DNA from: Aplysia californica
Taxonomy: Eukaryota; Mollusca; Gastropoda; Aplysiida; Aplysiidae
NCBI RefSeq assembly: GCF_000002075.1
Contig: NW_004797532.1
Location: forward strand, 123,652 to 187,651
Direction: 5' to 3'
DNA: 64,000 bases
Shown one piece after another: positions 49,901 through 53,146 of the stretch. The position numbers were made by a program, and so were the translations under genes. The notes below the pieces were generated by a model. The model searched no databases, was not told the DNA's origin, and worked only from the letters and a program-made list of their open reading frames with translations. Numbering within the stretch: the stretch's first letter is position 1; each line of letters starts with the position of its first letter.

Positions 49901-51709
49901 TGAAACCTTTCTACTTTCTTTTTCACGTTTTTACACTCATCTAAAAATCTCTAGACTAGCCAGACTAGCTCTTGAGAATTGAAATAGATATATAGACCTA
50001 AAAATTTGCTCCTCTGTGTGTGTGTGTGTGTGTGTATGCATGTGCATGTGTGAGTGTGTCTGTGTGTGGTAGTAAAGTCTGTAAAGTGTGTAAGTGGAGA
50101 GTGAGGAGCGTGCGTGTGTTTGTTTTTCGGGCTTTATTCAGTAACAGTTCAAAGTATACACAAAAATAGAAACACAGGAATCCATTCACTCCAGGGCTCA
50201 TGAGTCGTTCCTCTCTTTCAGTTTCACTCATTCATTCAATTCCCGTGTTCTCTCCCGCGGCTCATCGCCGTACGCATGACTTTCACACCCCACCCCCTCC
50301 CTCCAGGCACACACAAAGAAAATCTCACACATTCCCTTGCTCCCTGCGAACCATGGACAATAACATAGGCAAAACACTGCCTTAGCCGCATTCCTTTCGT
50401 TCGTGAGCTGTGGACCAGGCCAGGGGGATCGGTGTCGTCGTCTTGTAGTTGCTGTCGCCTGTGGATACACTCGTACATTCTTTTTTTCACCTGCTCTTTC
50501 ACTCATACTGTCTCTCCATTCACAGCTCAGCTCGTCATACGTTCAAAAGTAGCCCACTGATCATGTTTAGTTAGTGTGTGTGTATAAGTTTGTGTGTGTA
50601 CATGTGCATGATGGTGGTGGGTGTGTGGTGGGTGTTACTGAAGGTTGTCTGTAGGCGGGCTTGCCATGCGGTGTTCCTTCCCAATCCCAGACCAGAGGCA
50701 GAAGGAAAGTTGGCGCCGAACTCTTGCAATAAATAGGCAATAAATCACGAGACCGGAAGCCGGAAACCATTCGGAGAAATAAAGATCGGCACTATTTTTC
50801 CAAACGTTCGGAGAAATAGTCACTTCGTAAAAAAAACTACAAAGCAACAAGCTATAATTAACTTTAAGGGGAAAATTTGTTGGTCAGTCGAGAAGAAGAC
50901 AACACCCCCCCCCCCAAAAAAAACCCTGTCCAGGACCGGGATTGAACCCAAGCTAAAAAACTGATGGTTTGACTTCAAGCGCAGACGCGCTGTCCATGCG
51001 ACTATCAGAACTTCCGATAACAAAGTGCAGATTAAGCTTCATATTTTACACACGGCGACACGGCGTTGCATAGCACTGGCGCTAATCGCAACGCGGCGTT
51101 GCAAATAGCACTGGCGCTAATCGCAACGCGGCGCTGCAAATAGGCACTTCCTTTCCTTTTTTCTTAAAAAAATTTTTTTGTCAGTCACTCTTCGCAATTA
51201 ACGCTAGACTATCATTAAAATAAAATTAGATCTCTAGATCTAGATCTAGATCTAGATATATCTCTAGATCTAGATCTAGATCAAGCTTCTTGTAAAAATG
51301 CAAATGGTGTTCAAACATAGAATCTAGATTCTACATGTAGAAAATTGAGAAAACTGAAAAGTAACTTAAAAGTAACAGTAAAGGGCCACACTAAAGTTTA
51401 CTTGAAGTTAAAGTCAGTCAAGTGAACAAATAGACTCCAGTCTAGTTGAGATCTCAGAGATAGAATCTAGACTACACTTGACAAACAATAGCTTGATAAA
51501 CTCTTTTAATTTCCTATTGCGCGTGCATGTGAAGGTGGTAAAAAAAAGAATGCAGAATGCAGACGCAAAGACCGAAAATTTCCAACGCCAATACAATACA
51601 AATCAGTCAATAGTCAATCTACAGATCTATAAAAGAAAAGAAAAGATAGATTCTATATTAGATTTTCTTCGATCAAGAAGAACAGCAAAGATCTTTACTC
51701 ACGGTTCAT
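8331..51709 (-). CDS. KATNIP: KATNIP (katanin-interacting protein) gene, N-terminal half, 17 exons, 3' end not in view
   Basis: KATNIP is a microtubule- and katanin-binding protein at basal bodies and the ciliary base; human mutations cause a Joubert-type ciliopathy (family knowledge). Here 17 exons on the minus strand join with compatible GT-AG sites and unbroken phase to give 2524 coding nt, about 841 residues; the human protein is roughly 1600, so the C-terminal half is missing. Order seen: a short basic N-terminus, YLHLLQERNR (compare human YLILLQQRNR), a Lys-rich helix ending GFTLYLN, an acidic Asp run, IEEDI, SPGDTLVLEF, RPLSANRR then EEASAVMRALAEEN, a Ser/Pro linker, then the first DUF4457-type domain (SNWGHPSLVGLTELQFFD, AVKVWNWN, GCGNQVFDYS) and a Ser-rich linker. 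Introns hold many mobile elements. Identification rests on remembered similarity to the vertebrate protein; no alignment was run. Exon limits are my reading of splice sites. Confidence 0.88.
9485..9625 (-). CDS. KATNIP: KATNIP exon 16, DUF4457-type domain
   Basis: 141 nt (47 codons) from acceptor tctggcacag to donor AGT|GTGAGT. Encodes ERNMWSCKF, GRPIEFSILLINP and NLGAVKVWNWNNKIS, matching the W-x-[YW]-N-K core of the domain. A GTGTGA two bases earlier is an alternative donor but would break the phase with exon 17. Confidence 0.87.
9802..11197 (+). mobile_element. mariner-like DNA transposon with DUF4817-type transposase remnant
   Basis: 1396 bp flanked by TA at 9800-9801 and 11198-11199. 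Ends are inverted: cagggtgacc... with ctgtacaactttttt inside, about 35 bp with a few mismatches. Inside, the plus strand encodes MVKINKEQRAFCIEHFLTTN, the DUF4817 helix-turn-helix region found in some mariner-like transposases, and later DIWFLGKAHIHLSGLINS, which matches the catalytic block usually read as FSDEAHFHLSGYVN. The expected first Asp-Glu of that block is changed to Gly-Lys, and several stops and frame breaks are present. It is a dead copy in KATNIP intron 15. Confidence 0.85.
10138..10315 (+). pseudogene. transposase N-terminal fragment (DUF4817-like)
   Basis: Reads MVKINKEQRAFCIEHFLTTN then SFPKFCARYRNN and RVEMVHQL before a stop. It is the DNA-binding part of the transposase of the surrounding element. 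Confidence 0.7.
11286..11492 (-). CDS. KATNIP: KATNIP exon 15, start of DUF4457-type domain
   Basis: 207 nt (69 codons) from acceptor taccgcacag to donor AAG|GTGAGC. Encodes RLEVTVEISSNWGHPSLVGL followed by TELQFFDQSGLLVPI. The [ST]xWGxxxxVGLxxLxxxD pattern is the signature of KATNIP DUF4457 repeats, which look like a beta-sandwich. Confidence 0.88.
11690..13182 (-). mobile_element. 3' end of an L2/CR1-like LINE, interrupted by a TIR element
   Basis: On the minus strand 13182-12908 encodes RTLHWLPVEKRIVYKLATLC then PSYLSNLL, PTRSLRSS and GPKIWNALPSTLR, the typical C-terminal end of L2/CR1-type RT proteins (LHWLPV...YK...GP.LWNSLP). The 3' UTR resumes beyond the insertion, and the end is gggttgagcgctataaatg with a (TTA)n tail near 11693. 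The copy is 5' truncated. Without the insertion the LINE part is about 470 bp. Confidence 0.78.
11747..12769. mobile_element. 1.0-kb TIR element, pogo/Tigger-like, inside the LINE 3' UTR
   Basis: Inverted ends cagtagtctccgcctaaacg and, on the other strand, cagtagtctccacctaaacg, about 24 bp. TA flanks the left end at 11745-11746; the right flank reads TG, probably a mutated TA. No transposase recognised. Contains a short tandem copy of ccatcactctctttgttcg near 12506-12545. Confidence 0.72.
13183..14369. other. KATNIP intron 14 remainder, nothing recognised
   Basis: Mixed-composition intron sequence with no convincing ORF, terminal repeats or RNA gene. Confidence 0.4.
14370..14475 (-). CDS. 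KATNIP: KATNIP exon 14
   Basis: 106 nt from acceptor gtctttcag to donor TGG|GTGAGT. Encodes QQKQLLQTLNHIEVADSGLQ and then APPLCSMASSW. Leads into the DUF4457-type domain of exon 15. Phase 0 end. Confidence 0.8.
14585..14670 (-). repeat. short retroposon 3' tail remnant
   Basis: (TAA)n followed by tagcatttatactgcgca on the plus strand. This is the reverse of a retroposon tail like those at 4440-4475 and 11693-11735. Confidence 0.45.
14993..16276 (+). mobile_element. short TIR element (core AATCAGGCGCTCGTCAA), copy 1, interrupted
   Basis: Left end gtgtcacgacgtggagg then aatcaggcgctcatcaa; right end ttgacgagcgcctgatt then accccgatgcctcaca. The ends are imperfect inverted repeats of about 35 bp. 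It is one of five copies here. The uninterrupted unit is about 415-425 bp (compare 46921-47334); this one carries an 841-bp insertion at 15065-15905. Confidence 0.82.
15065..15905. mobile_element. 841-bp insertion flanked by TTAA, nested in the TIR element
   Basis: TTAA at 15061-15064 and 15906-15909. Removing the insert and one TTAA restores the taccattttaaagcttgttc seen in the other copies. Ends are ctctagtcctgcgggg on the left and, on the opposite strand, cccttaagattctgctccc; only weakly inverted. TTAA suggests a piggyBac-type MITE. GC-rich ends, no transposase. Confidence 0.65.
16697..16878 (-). CDS. KATNIP: KATNIP exon 13
   Basis: 182 nt from acceptor tgcttcag to donor CCAAA|GTGAGT. Encodes a Ser/Pro-rich disordered linker (SPSVGDKSSSSSADKAKPP) that ends in NNVIQKVLKMNP. 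Ends in phase 2. Confidence 0.8.
16879..19742. other. KATNIP intron 12, proximal part, nothing recognised
   Basis: AT-rich with a C run at 18653-18669. No repeat family or coding signal that I can support. Confidence 0.4.
19743..20823. mobile_element. possible pogo/Tigger-like TIR element remnant
   Basis: The right end, ttctgtcatacacaggttcg then actg before TA, has the look of a pogo or Tigger terminus. The left side has diverged forms of the same words (cagtaacggaaacctgtata, acggaatctcc). No transposase. A 226-bp block inside is duplicated in tandem. Left limit uncertain. Confidence 0.4.
20001..20452. repeat. perfect 226-bp tandem duplication
   Basis: 20001-20226 and 20227-20452 read the same base for base, beginning gaggaaggggagtaggggtg and ending gccagccgagaaaa. 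Identity over 226 bp in a diverged intron means a very recent duplication or an assembly artefact. Confidence 0.9.
21153..21313 (-). CDS. KATNIP: KATNIP exon 12
   Basis: 161 nt from acceptor ggctatag to donor AAG|GTAATG. Encodes SARPLSANRRSSDCKAD and EEASAVMRALAEENKKAEL, aligning with human RPLSATRKTL and EEDASAVLQAIQVENAALQ. Likely coiled coil. Ends in phase 0. Confidence 0.88.
21682..21831 (-). CDS. KATNIP: KATNIP exon 11
   Basis: 150 nt from acceptor tgtccacag to donor CCCG|GTAGGG. Encodes KSGANLTAARKKTPDTSTG and a Ser/Pro-rich tail; the start aligns with human RNLSAKRKD. Ends in phase 1. Confidence 0.82.
22457..22616 (-). CDS. KATNIP: KATNIP exon 10
   Basis: 160 nt from acceptor cctttcag to donor AAGG|GTAGGC. 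Encodes ESDGERISPIGEEIEELIYG and further on SPGDTLVLEFQP, a near match to human SPGPDTLVLEFNP. This is a strong anchor for the family call. Ends in phase 1. Confidence 0.87.
22739..22935 (-). mobile_element. second copy of the SINE with the LINE-type tail
   Basis: Plus-strand gagttttacggcacttgcaa, then aaggtcatataagtgcc, matches the 3' tail at 4735 and at the LINE end 37061. Body match: acaagagagtaacaaacac and agaaggaggagaaaaa. More diverged than the 4733-5115 copy. Confidence 0.55.
23343..23397 (+). repeat. (GA)n microsatellite
   Basis: About 55 bp of GA with single-base breaks, preceded by TG units. Confidence 0.9.
24468..24892 (+). mobile_element. short TIR element (core AATCAGGCGCTCGTCAA), copy 2
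   Basis: Left end atgtcaccaccaggtag then aatcaggcgctcgtcaa. The right end gtttcaccatgatgcatcac has lost the inner core. About 425 bp, uninterrupted, in KATNIP intron 9. Confidence 0.78.
25205..25240 (-). CDS. KATNIP: KATNIP exon 9, 12-codon microexon
   Basis: 36 nt from acceptor tttgtccag to donor CAG|GTTTGG. Encodes DIEEDICEELAQ, matching the conserved SIEEDILSEPE motif of KATNIP. Phase 0 at both ends. Confidence 0.8.
25527..25710 (-). mobile_element. tRNA-headed SINE, family B, minus strand
   Basis: Reverse complement reads ggagtttgattctc, gtggggagaattttt, ctttctgctgggatgt, gggttgaccctgacaggc, aaatgatctaaat, matching the copy at 3773-3985. Confidence 0.75.
25887..25952 (-). CDS. KATNIP: KATNIP exon 8
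   Basis: 66 nt from acceptor ttttcag to donor TCG|GTGAGT, phase 0 at both ends. Encodes KLRESLQMNKFIRQSLALDA plus DS, matching human LRRSLELSVNLQRKQKD. Confidence 0.83.
26455..26665. repeat. about 210-bp interspersed repeat, copy 1
   Basis: Shares atctgctcagtacc, caagctttttcaaatgcaat, actctgaataatctta and aaaatgtcagatagaa-type blocks with 31046-31290 in the same orientation. No ends or coding potential recognised. Confidence 0.65.
26875..27045 (-). CDS. KATNIP: KATNIP exon 7
   Basis: 171 nt (57 codons) from acceptor tttctcag to donor AAG|GTGTGG, phase 0 at both ends. Encodes VVHSMSSLALDDSVSSSTSS, then a basic stretch with YLKRVAAAKREEIELENRVA, probably a short helix. Both ends being phase 0, it could be skipped without shifting the frame. 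Confidence 0.8.
27046..28129. other. KATNIP intron 6, nothing firm
   Basis: A stretch at 27155-27200 (cagtagactttgtttaacac) resembles one end of a Tigger-like element, but no partner end was found. The rest is AT-rich intron. Confidence 0.35.
28130..28218 (-). CDS. KATNIP: KATNIP exon 6, with Asp run
   Basis: 89 nt from acceptor tttttcag to donor GAG|GTAATT. Encodes EILSGKYAEDFDDVSSDDE, a run of seven Asp, then SAE. The acidic stretch matches the DYSDDFELCGD region of the human protein. The Asp run is coded by a GAT/GAC trinucleotide repeat and could vary in length. Ends in phase 0. Confidence 0.82.
28143..28172 (+). repeat. ATC trinucleotide microsatellite inside KATNIP exon 6
   Basis: Near-perfect (ATC)n on the plus strand, read as GAT on the coding strand, giving the Asp run. 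Confidence 0.8.
29082..29243 (-). CDS. KATNIP: KATNIP exon 5
   Basis: 162 nt from acceptor ttttcag to donor CCTG|GTGAGA, in phase. Encodes a polar segment DQMKRSSDRSDQRGQ followed by REKRRNWQIGSVEFTTADG, which corresponds to the human RGWHQKSVQIRTEAGP region. Ends in phase 1. Confidence 0.85.
29556..29704 (-). CDS. KATNIP: KATNIP exon 4
   Basis: 149 nt from acceptor tgaaacag to donor GCTG|GTAAGT. First base completes the Arg codon of exon 3. Encodes a Lys/Arg-rich helix, LVQRLRKKSKKEIETEKKEK, then GFTLYLNTVSDHSSSDKKRP. It aligns with human RILKHLKS...LEQGFSVYVNGAN. Ends in phase 1. Confidence 0.85.
29729..29828 (-). pseudogene. second, alternative or decayed copy of KATNIP exon 4
   Basis: Minus strand shows a pyrimidine-rich acceptor ending gccttgttag, then codons for FVQKLRKKRKREKKHKKEKK followed by ACALYFSLE. 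Exon 4 proper, about 25 bp further on, encodes LVQRLRKKSKKEIETEKKEK then GFTLYLN. The two are aligned residue for residue and enter in the same phase, so this is a tandem exon duplication. The best donor is a weak GTGTGT at 29727-29728, which would end the exon in phase 0 while exon 4 ends in phase 1, so a clean swap is doubtful. It may be a mutually exclusive exon, a rarely used one, or a dead copy. Confidence 0.55.
30021..30874. mobile_element. non-autonomous hAT derivative of the 52-54 kb element
   Basis: 854 bp with ends caggcgcggttcgtcc and acgagccgcccctg, flanked by a perfect 8-bp duplication ATCTTGTG at 30013-30020 and 30875-30882. The first about 760 bp matches the 5' part of the hAT at 52116 and the last about 90 bp matches its 3' end (atgcccttgactatcttca), so it is an internal-deletion copy. 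It lies in KATNIP intron 3. Confidence 0.9.
31046..31290. repeat. about 210-bp interspersed repeat, copy 2
   Basis: Same orientation match to 26455-26665. Confidence 0.65.
31424..32095 (-). mobile_element. SINE family C with (GAA)n tail, minus strand
   Basis: On the minus strand the head reads ggtcttgaggtacagtgttc and gtgtgaaacctgac (A and B boxes), and the 3' end is ccagcaggggaacgcgaag with (GAA)n. The middle contains a G/GA tract at about 31837-31912 on the plus strand. It matches the plus-strand copy at 34275-34866. Confidence 0.72.
32218..32310 (+). mobile_element. SINE family C head fragment
   Basis: tggtctagaggtaccatgct then tcattcaataggtccc is close to the tRNA-like head of the 31424-32095 copy, but the body is absent. 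Confidence 0.45.
32791..33870 (-). CDS. Ser/Thr-rich open frame of unknown function, cut by the assembly gap
   Basis: The 3' part (33331-32791) is open for about 180 codons and is very rich in Ser, Thr, His and Gln (for example SQTFHSHPQSVVPVSDQHVG), ending in a Lys-rich tail KKEEQLTTRLLKRIKSIAYA then a stop. Across the gap the same frame begins with a hydrophobic stretch LWLLSYIGLLCWAPEF, which could be a signal peptide or membrane segment. There is no ATG: a TGA directly precedes the frame, but a candidate acceptor aaatttcag lies at its start. It could be the last exon of a mucin-like or cell-surface gene nested in KATNIP intron 3. The frame across the N run cannot be trusted. Product unknown. 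Confidence 0.35.
   Translation of the reverse strand: MYKFQLWLLSYIGLLCWAPEFTNIIDVYNEDLKMEHTPESHVXXXXXXXXXXXXXXXXXXXXXXXXXXXXXXXXXXXXXXXXXXXXXXXXXXXXXXXXXXXXXXXXXXXXXXXXXXXXXXXXXXXXXXXXXXXXXXXXXXXXXXXXXXXXXXXXXXXXXXXXXXXXXXXXXXXXXXXXXXSTCTRALSTDSTQQNDPHTSTSQTFHSHPQSVVPVSDQHVGVQHADTMVQDSHIVAHTDTISQSTSVTNSPIPHDNSCEHSVSTFRVSPSSSFTPTKGQTFSATPLASSTPAQIHETVRSTQDSTTSPMIKDIETTSHAMSKTETHPLTKKEEQLTTRLLKRIKSIAYAMIRMELLFSK
33332..33743. other. assembly gap, 412 N
   Basis: Run of N inside the Ser/Thr-rich frame and between the two inverted SINE C copies. The repeats may explain why assembly failed here. Confidence 0.99.
34275..34866 (+). mobile_element. SINE family C with (GAA)n tail, plus strand
   Basis: The head has a B-box-like gtggtttgaaacctgg. 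The body shares gggtgagggcaaaaattc, aagatccctt, gataagagtaggctt and gccacccaggcaaaat with the inverted copy at 31424-32095. Ends tagcaggggaacgcaaag with (AAG)n. Confidence 0.75.
35124..36653. repeat. 1.5-kb interspersed repeat, copy 2
   Basis: Direct copy of 6710-8253, with scattered substitutions and small indels. Ends with the same gccggggagctccggc palindrome and cgctaact. It stops 17 bp past the donor of KATNIP exon 3. The ORFs in it are not conserved with those of the other copy. Confidence 0.75.
36671..36741 (-). CDS. KATNIP: KATNIP exon 3
   Basis: 71 nt from acceptor ttacttccag to donor TCG|GTATGA. Encodes VPAVKEEVPPQYQHYLHLLQ then ERN plus two bases of an Arg codon. It matches the conserved N-terminal KATNIP block with the YLILLQQRNR motif, one of the clearest anchors for the gene call. 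The second 1.5-kb repeat ends about 17 bp past the donor. Confidence 0.88.
36742..37032. other. KATNIP intron 2, 3' end, nothing recognised
   Basis: Ordinary intron sequence between the LINE and exon 3. Confidence 0.4.
37033..37043. repeat. LINE target-site duplication, left
   Basis: AGGCTGAGTTG, repeated at 42994-43004. Confidence 0.8.
37466..38075 (-). CDS. LINE ORF2, RNase H domain and C-terminus
   Basis: IFTDGSKKD holds the first catalytic Asp, FTAEATAIDMAL the Glu, LILSDSLSCI the second Asp, and GIRGNEQVDELAKKA the last Asp region. A frame break lies between SLSC and the final motif. The C-terminal part, past this ORF to about 37260, reads CVGCD then IRHILTECLDF, the usual Cys/His end of these LINEs. 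Confidence 0.82.
38172..38984 (-). CDS. LINE ORF2, second half of reverse transcriptase
   Basis: Continues in a new frame with SLYVDDFLIC, the catalytic YVDD box, then GFKFSPSKTVAVHF and RFLGVIFDKKLTF. A second frame change lies near 38545, before VYGSAKPHVLKILDPIQNQ. Confidence 0.85.
38985..40916 (-). CDS. LINE ORF2, endonuclease and first half of reverse transcriptase
   Basis: Starts MAVLQWNAGGIRPSIAELQ. Apurinic-type endonuclease motifs: CIQETKF, GDFNAHSPLWG, SSLDLTF and DRTDHFPI, over residues 1-215. RT begins with APGPDDIHNKII, then NYRPIALKSC, IFFYLENAFDTTW (the usual aspartate of FDLEKAFD is replaced) and GVPQGSILSPLLF. A frameshift near 38985 moves the frame before the YVDD motif. 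Nicks target DNA and copies the LINE RNA (family knowledge). Confidence 0.9.
40984..42420 (-). CDS. LINE ORF1, Gag-like nucleic-acid chaperone with CCHC knuckles
   Basis: Read from ATG at 42420, with a TAA as the fifth codon at 42406-42408; the frame is then open to 40984. An internal ATG at 42249 opens 421 codons. The C-terminal half has CFKCQKFGHSQSRC, CPRCGKTGHPEKEC and CPNCHGQHTAFSKEC, three zinc knuckles as in ORF1 of I, Jockey and related LINEs. The upstream part (LNLFKTGDALRKVLGYIP) is the RRM-like region expected before the knuckles. The tail is Pro/Ser-rich. It packages the LINE RNA in the RNP (family knowledge). Confidence 0.87.
42875..42916 (-). ncRNA. hairpin in the LINE 5' UTR
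   Basis: tgtcgcacacgga and tccgtgtgcgaca form a perfect 13-bp stem around a 16-nt loop, about 80 nt from the LINE 5' end. A TATAAATA word lies about 22 nt from the 5' end. The hairpin is palindromic, so it would form in either strand. Confidence 0.6.
42994..43004. repeat. LINE target-site duplication, right
   Basis: AGGCTGAGTTG, identical to 37033-37043. Confidence 0.8.
43005..43829. other. KATNIP intron 2, 5' side, nothing recognised
   Basis: No repeats or coding signals supported. Confidence 0.4.
43830..43888 (-). CDS. KATNIP: KATNIP exon 2
   Basis: 59 nt between a tttcctcag acceptor and an AAT|GTGAGT donor. Encodes SRSRKKWGNGNQELQVPLN in the frame set by exon 1 and ends in phase 0. An internal CAG|GTGCC could act as an alternative donor. 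A GC-rich TIR element (about 43966-44500) sits just upstream in the intron. Confidence 0.75.
43966..44500. mobile_element. about 530-bp TIR element with GC-rich ends
   Basis: Left end taataggggg then tgccaattagcgcggtcggg and tcgggt; right end, opposite strand, taatagcgggtccccactag then cgcgattgggtcaggt. Inverted repeats of roughly 35 bp with mismatches. Target duplication not resolved. Possibly PIF/Harbinger-type from the ends, weakly supported. Lies 78 bp upstream of KATNIP exon 2. Confidence 0.6.
44540..45262 (-). mobile_element. short TIR element (core AATCAGGCGCTCGTCAA), copy 3, interrupted
   Basis: Minus orientation. Plus-strand left end gtgaggcatcgtggtgaaat then caggcgcttgtcaa; right end ttgacgagcgcctgatt then caacttcgtcctgac. 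Its outer flanks are complementary atatatgtgtgtg and cacacacatat tracts. Carries a 285-bp insertion at 44709-44993. Confidence 0.8.
44709..44993. mobile_element. 285-bp TIR insertion nested in copy 3
   Basis: Ends ctctttgaacccc and, on the other strand, ctctttaagccc; flanked by GTAA at 44705-44708 and TTAA at 44994-44997, most likely a TTAA duplication with one change. Contains no ORF. Probably a piggyBac-type MITE. Confidence 0.65.
45655..46739 (+). mobile_element. short TIR element (core AATCAGGCGCTCGTCAA), copy 4, interrupted
   Basis: Left end gtgtcaagacgtggagg then aatcaggcgctcgtcaa; right end ttgaagagcgcctgatt then tcaacacgatgcctcaca. Carries a 651-bp insertion at 45966-46616. Confidence 0.82.
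45966..46616. mobile_element. 651-bp TIR insertion nested in copy 4
   Basis: Ends ctgattccgtccat and atggacgggatcag, a 14-bp inverted repeat with one mismatch. TAA flanks both sides (TTAA left, TAAA right), which fits PIF/Harbinger (3-bp TWA) or a decayed TTAA. No ORF recognised. Confidence 0.7.
46921..47334 (+). mobile_element. short TIR element (core AATCAGGCGCTCGTCAA), copy 5, uninterrupted
   Basis: Left end gtatcacgacgctgcgg then aatcaggcgctcgtcaa; right end ttgacaagcgcctgatc then tcaccacgatgcctcaca. 414 bp, which sets the unit length of the family. Followed at 47348-47384 by a short palindrome of G and C runs around catg. Confidence 0.85.
47678..47702. repeat. (AGATCT)n palindromic tract
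   Basis: Four AGATCT units; a longer, interrupted tract is at 51228-51282. Confidence 0.85.
47801..47974 (+). CDS. possible ZSWIM3-like N-terminal exon
   Basis: ATG at 47801 (in a longer frame from 47783) opens MEGFLQQAFKSYDEFDKAFA, then KFKDENFVTFRKKSSET, VEKADKEFGKN. This recalls the start of ZSWIM1/3-type proteins, where KxFxSxxELxxAxxxYExxNFVxFxxxxSxTVExAN precedes a Cys/His module. In-frame stop after 57-63 codons; a candidate donor G|GTAAAA lies at 47942. No following exon was found, and a TG microsatellite begins at 48089. It may be the first exon of a gene antisense to KATNIP, a retrocopy fragment, or a transposon-borne domain. Confidence 0.35.
   Translation: MEGFLQQAFKSYDEFDKAFAKFKDENFVTFRKKSSETETVEKADKEFGKNRQILSAQ
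48089..48280 (+). repeat. (TG)n-rich microsatellite
   Basis: About 190 bp, TG with GTGCG, CATG and unique interruptions. The Cys/Val and His/Thr frames here are artefacts. Confidence 0.9.
49085..50760. other. central part of the inverted-repeat zone, nothing recognised
   Basis: Contains an A run at 49428-49444, a G run at 49663-49676 and a TG tract at 50016-50060. Overlapping frames on both strands at 50200-50500 have no recognisable product. Confidence 0.4.
51228..51282. repeat. (AGATCT)n palindromic tract
   Basis: About eight AGATCT-type units with a short TATATCTC break. Confidence 0.85.
51703..51709 (-). CDS. KATNIP: KATNIP exon 1, coding part (7 nt)
   Basis: Minus strand reads ATGAACC followed by the strong donor GTGAGT. 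The single base left over joins the AT of exon 2 to make CAT, giving M-N-H-S-R-S-R-K-K-W. This frame is the only one that stays open through exon 2 and resembles the basic N-terminus of vertebrate KATNIP. Short upstream ATGs in other frames lie in the presumed 5' UTR, so the start is inferred, not proven. Confidence 0.6.
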
Positions 51710-51960
51710 AATGCTCAAAAGTCCAACAAATCATCCAACATGCTTTCAACATTCAAATCCTTCCAAAAACTCACGACCAAACCTGTGTTTGAAGTCAACT
51801 AAGTCAGTGGACAGGGTCTGTAGCTAACATTCCTCCATTTGTACACAAGTTGTTGCGCATGTACACTATGGGTTTTTAAAAACAGCGACAACACCATGGC
51901 GTGGTGTGCATTTTGACAAAACAAAACGAATTTTAAAAAAAAAGGATTCCGGGTTTTACG
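51710..51960 (-). promoter_or_regulatory. presumed KATNIP 5' UTR and promoter zone
   Basis: This lies directly upstream of the inferred KATNIP start on the minus strand. It holds at least one short upstream ATG frame overlapping the start (from about 51739). I see no clear TATA box, CpG island or initiator, so the limits are nominal. A hAT transposon begins about 150 bp further upstream at 52116. Confidence 0.25.
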
Positions 51961-53146
51961 TTTTTACCTTGAGCTATTGAGAGACAAGTGTAATACAAAG
52001 AGTTTGAACAGCCTGCTTCTCGATTTAATTAAGAAAAAAACCCAAAACAACAACAACAACAGGAAACGTGTAAAATAACACATTGAATTTGTTAAGCAGA
52101 GGCAACGGACGCTATCAGGGGCGGCTCGTCCATAGAGCACGGTCGTGCACTGCCGCCCAAAAAATTTAGTGCGCCCAACACCCACAAAGAGACAATAAAA
52201 GAACCTTTACCTTCCACCATCCAACCAGTTTTCCGTACAAGTTCTTCGCCAGAGCCTATTCGTTCATAACAACATCTACAACTCTACAACATCTACTATA
52301 CCATAATATCAAGTCCTTGTGCTCCACCCAAGTAAATAATAGAATGTTCAGCGGTGTAATCTATCTCGGAAAATGCTCTATGGGCCGACCCAAACAATGA
52401 TGACGTTTTGACCGAGTTTCTTAGTTCATAAATATTAATAAGGCGGCACAATCTCAATGTGCACCAGCCGAGCAAAGCCCATAGAGGCAGTCTAAAAATA
52501 ACGCCATCTCAGACCAGTTCACGATGGCCTACACAATTCAATGCCCGTATTATGAAAGCTTCGGAGCTATCCACCGGAATGCTCAAAGTGATGTGCGATT
52601 GGTCCATTGTCTTGCCATTTATATCTCTAGCCCCACCTCTGTAACCCTGAACTTGAGCGAGGTCAACATGGCGTAACTGGGTTACTGTGTTAGAATTTGG
52701 AATGGTGTTACGCAGTGGTGACAGTTTTAGGCTATTACTCGAGGGTGTATTCCAATGCTTCATGAATGAAGTTGATTGCAAATAAAATCAGTTTACCAAA
52801 CAAAGTAACAAGAAGAGAGTGAAAGAATTAGGTCCTCAACAACCAAAAGATATCAAAATAATACAACCAACAAAAAGTGGAGTGGCTTACAGTCAGCGTT
52901 AGCAAATACTCATTGTAGGCCTGCTGTTTCTCCTGTCTGCTTTTTGAAACTGAGGACCCCAAGTAATAGTCTAAGACAGGTTTTACTGATACTGATCTTG
53001 TTTATGTGAAACAACGCATTTAAAGTCACGGGTCATCAAGAGCGCACTTAAACAATGCCGTTAAGTATCATACTTTCGGACAAGTAGACATAGCAGCGCA
53101 GCTAGTCGTTGGTCATCGCATTTCAACGTCTCACAATAACGAACTG

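Larger units (their letters stand above)
47595..51285. repeat. large imperfect inverted-repeat zone in KATNIP intron 1
   Basis: Left-arm words recur in reverse complement and nearly mirrored order on the right: gcgttaattgtgacagagtg (47632) with cactcttcgcaattaacgc (51186); tgctatttgcaacgcc (48333) with ggcgttgcaaatagca (51092); aatcccggtcccgg (48784) with ccaggaccgggatt (50931); ctatttctccgaacgttcgg (49009) with ccgaacg-type and ggagaaatag words at 50768-50819; AGATCT arrays at 47678-47702 and 51228-51282. Spacing differs between arms. It could be a decayed foldback-type transposon or a segmental inverted duplication. Confidence 0.5.

Noticed and set aside
50200-50506. Overlapping minus-strand frames of about 90 codons
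   Set aside because: Two overlapping frames of similar length with no recognisable domain or conserved composition.
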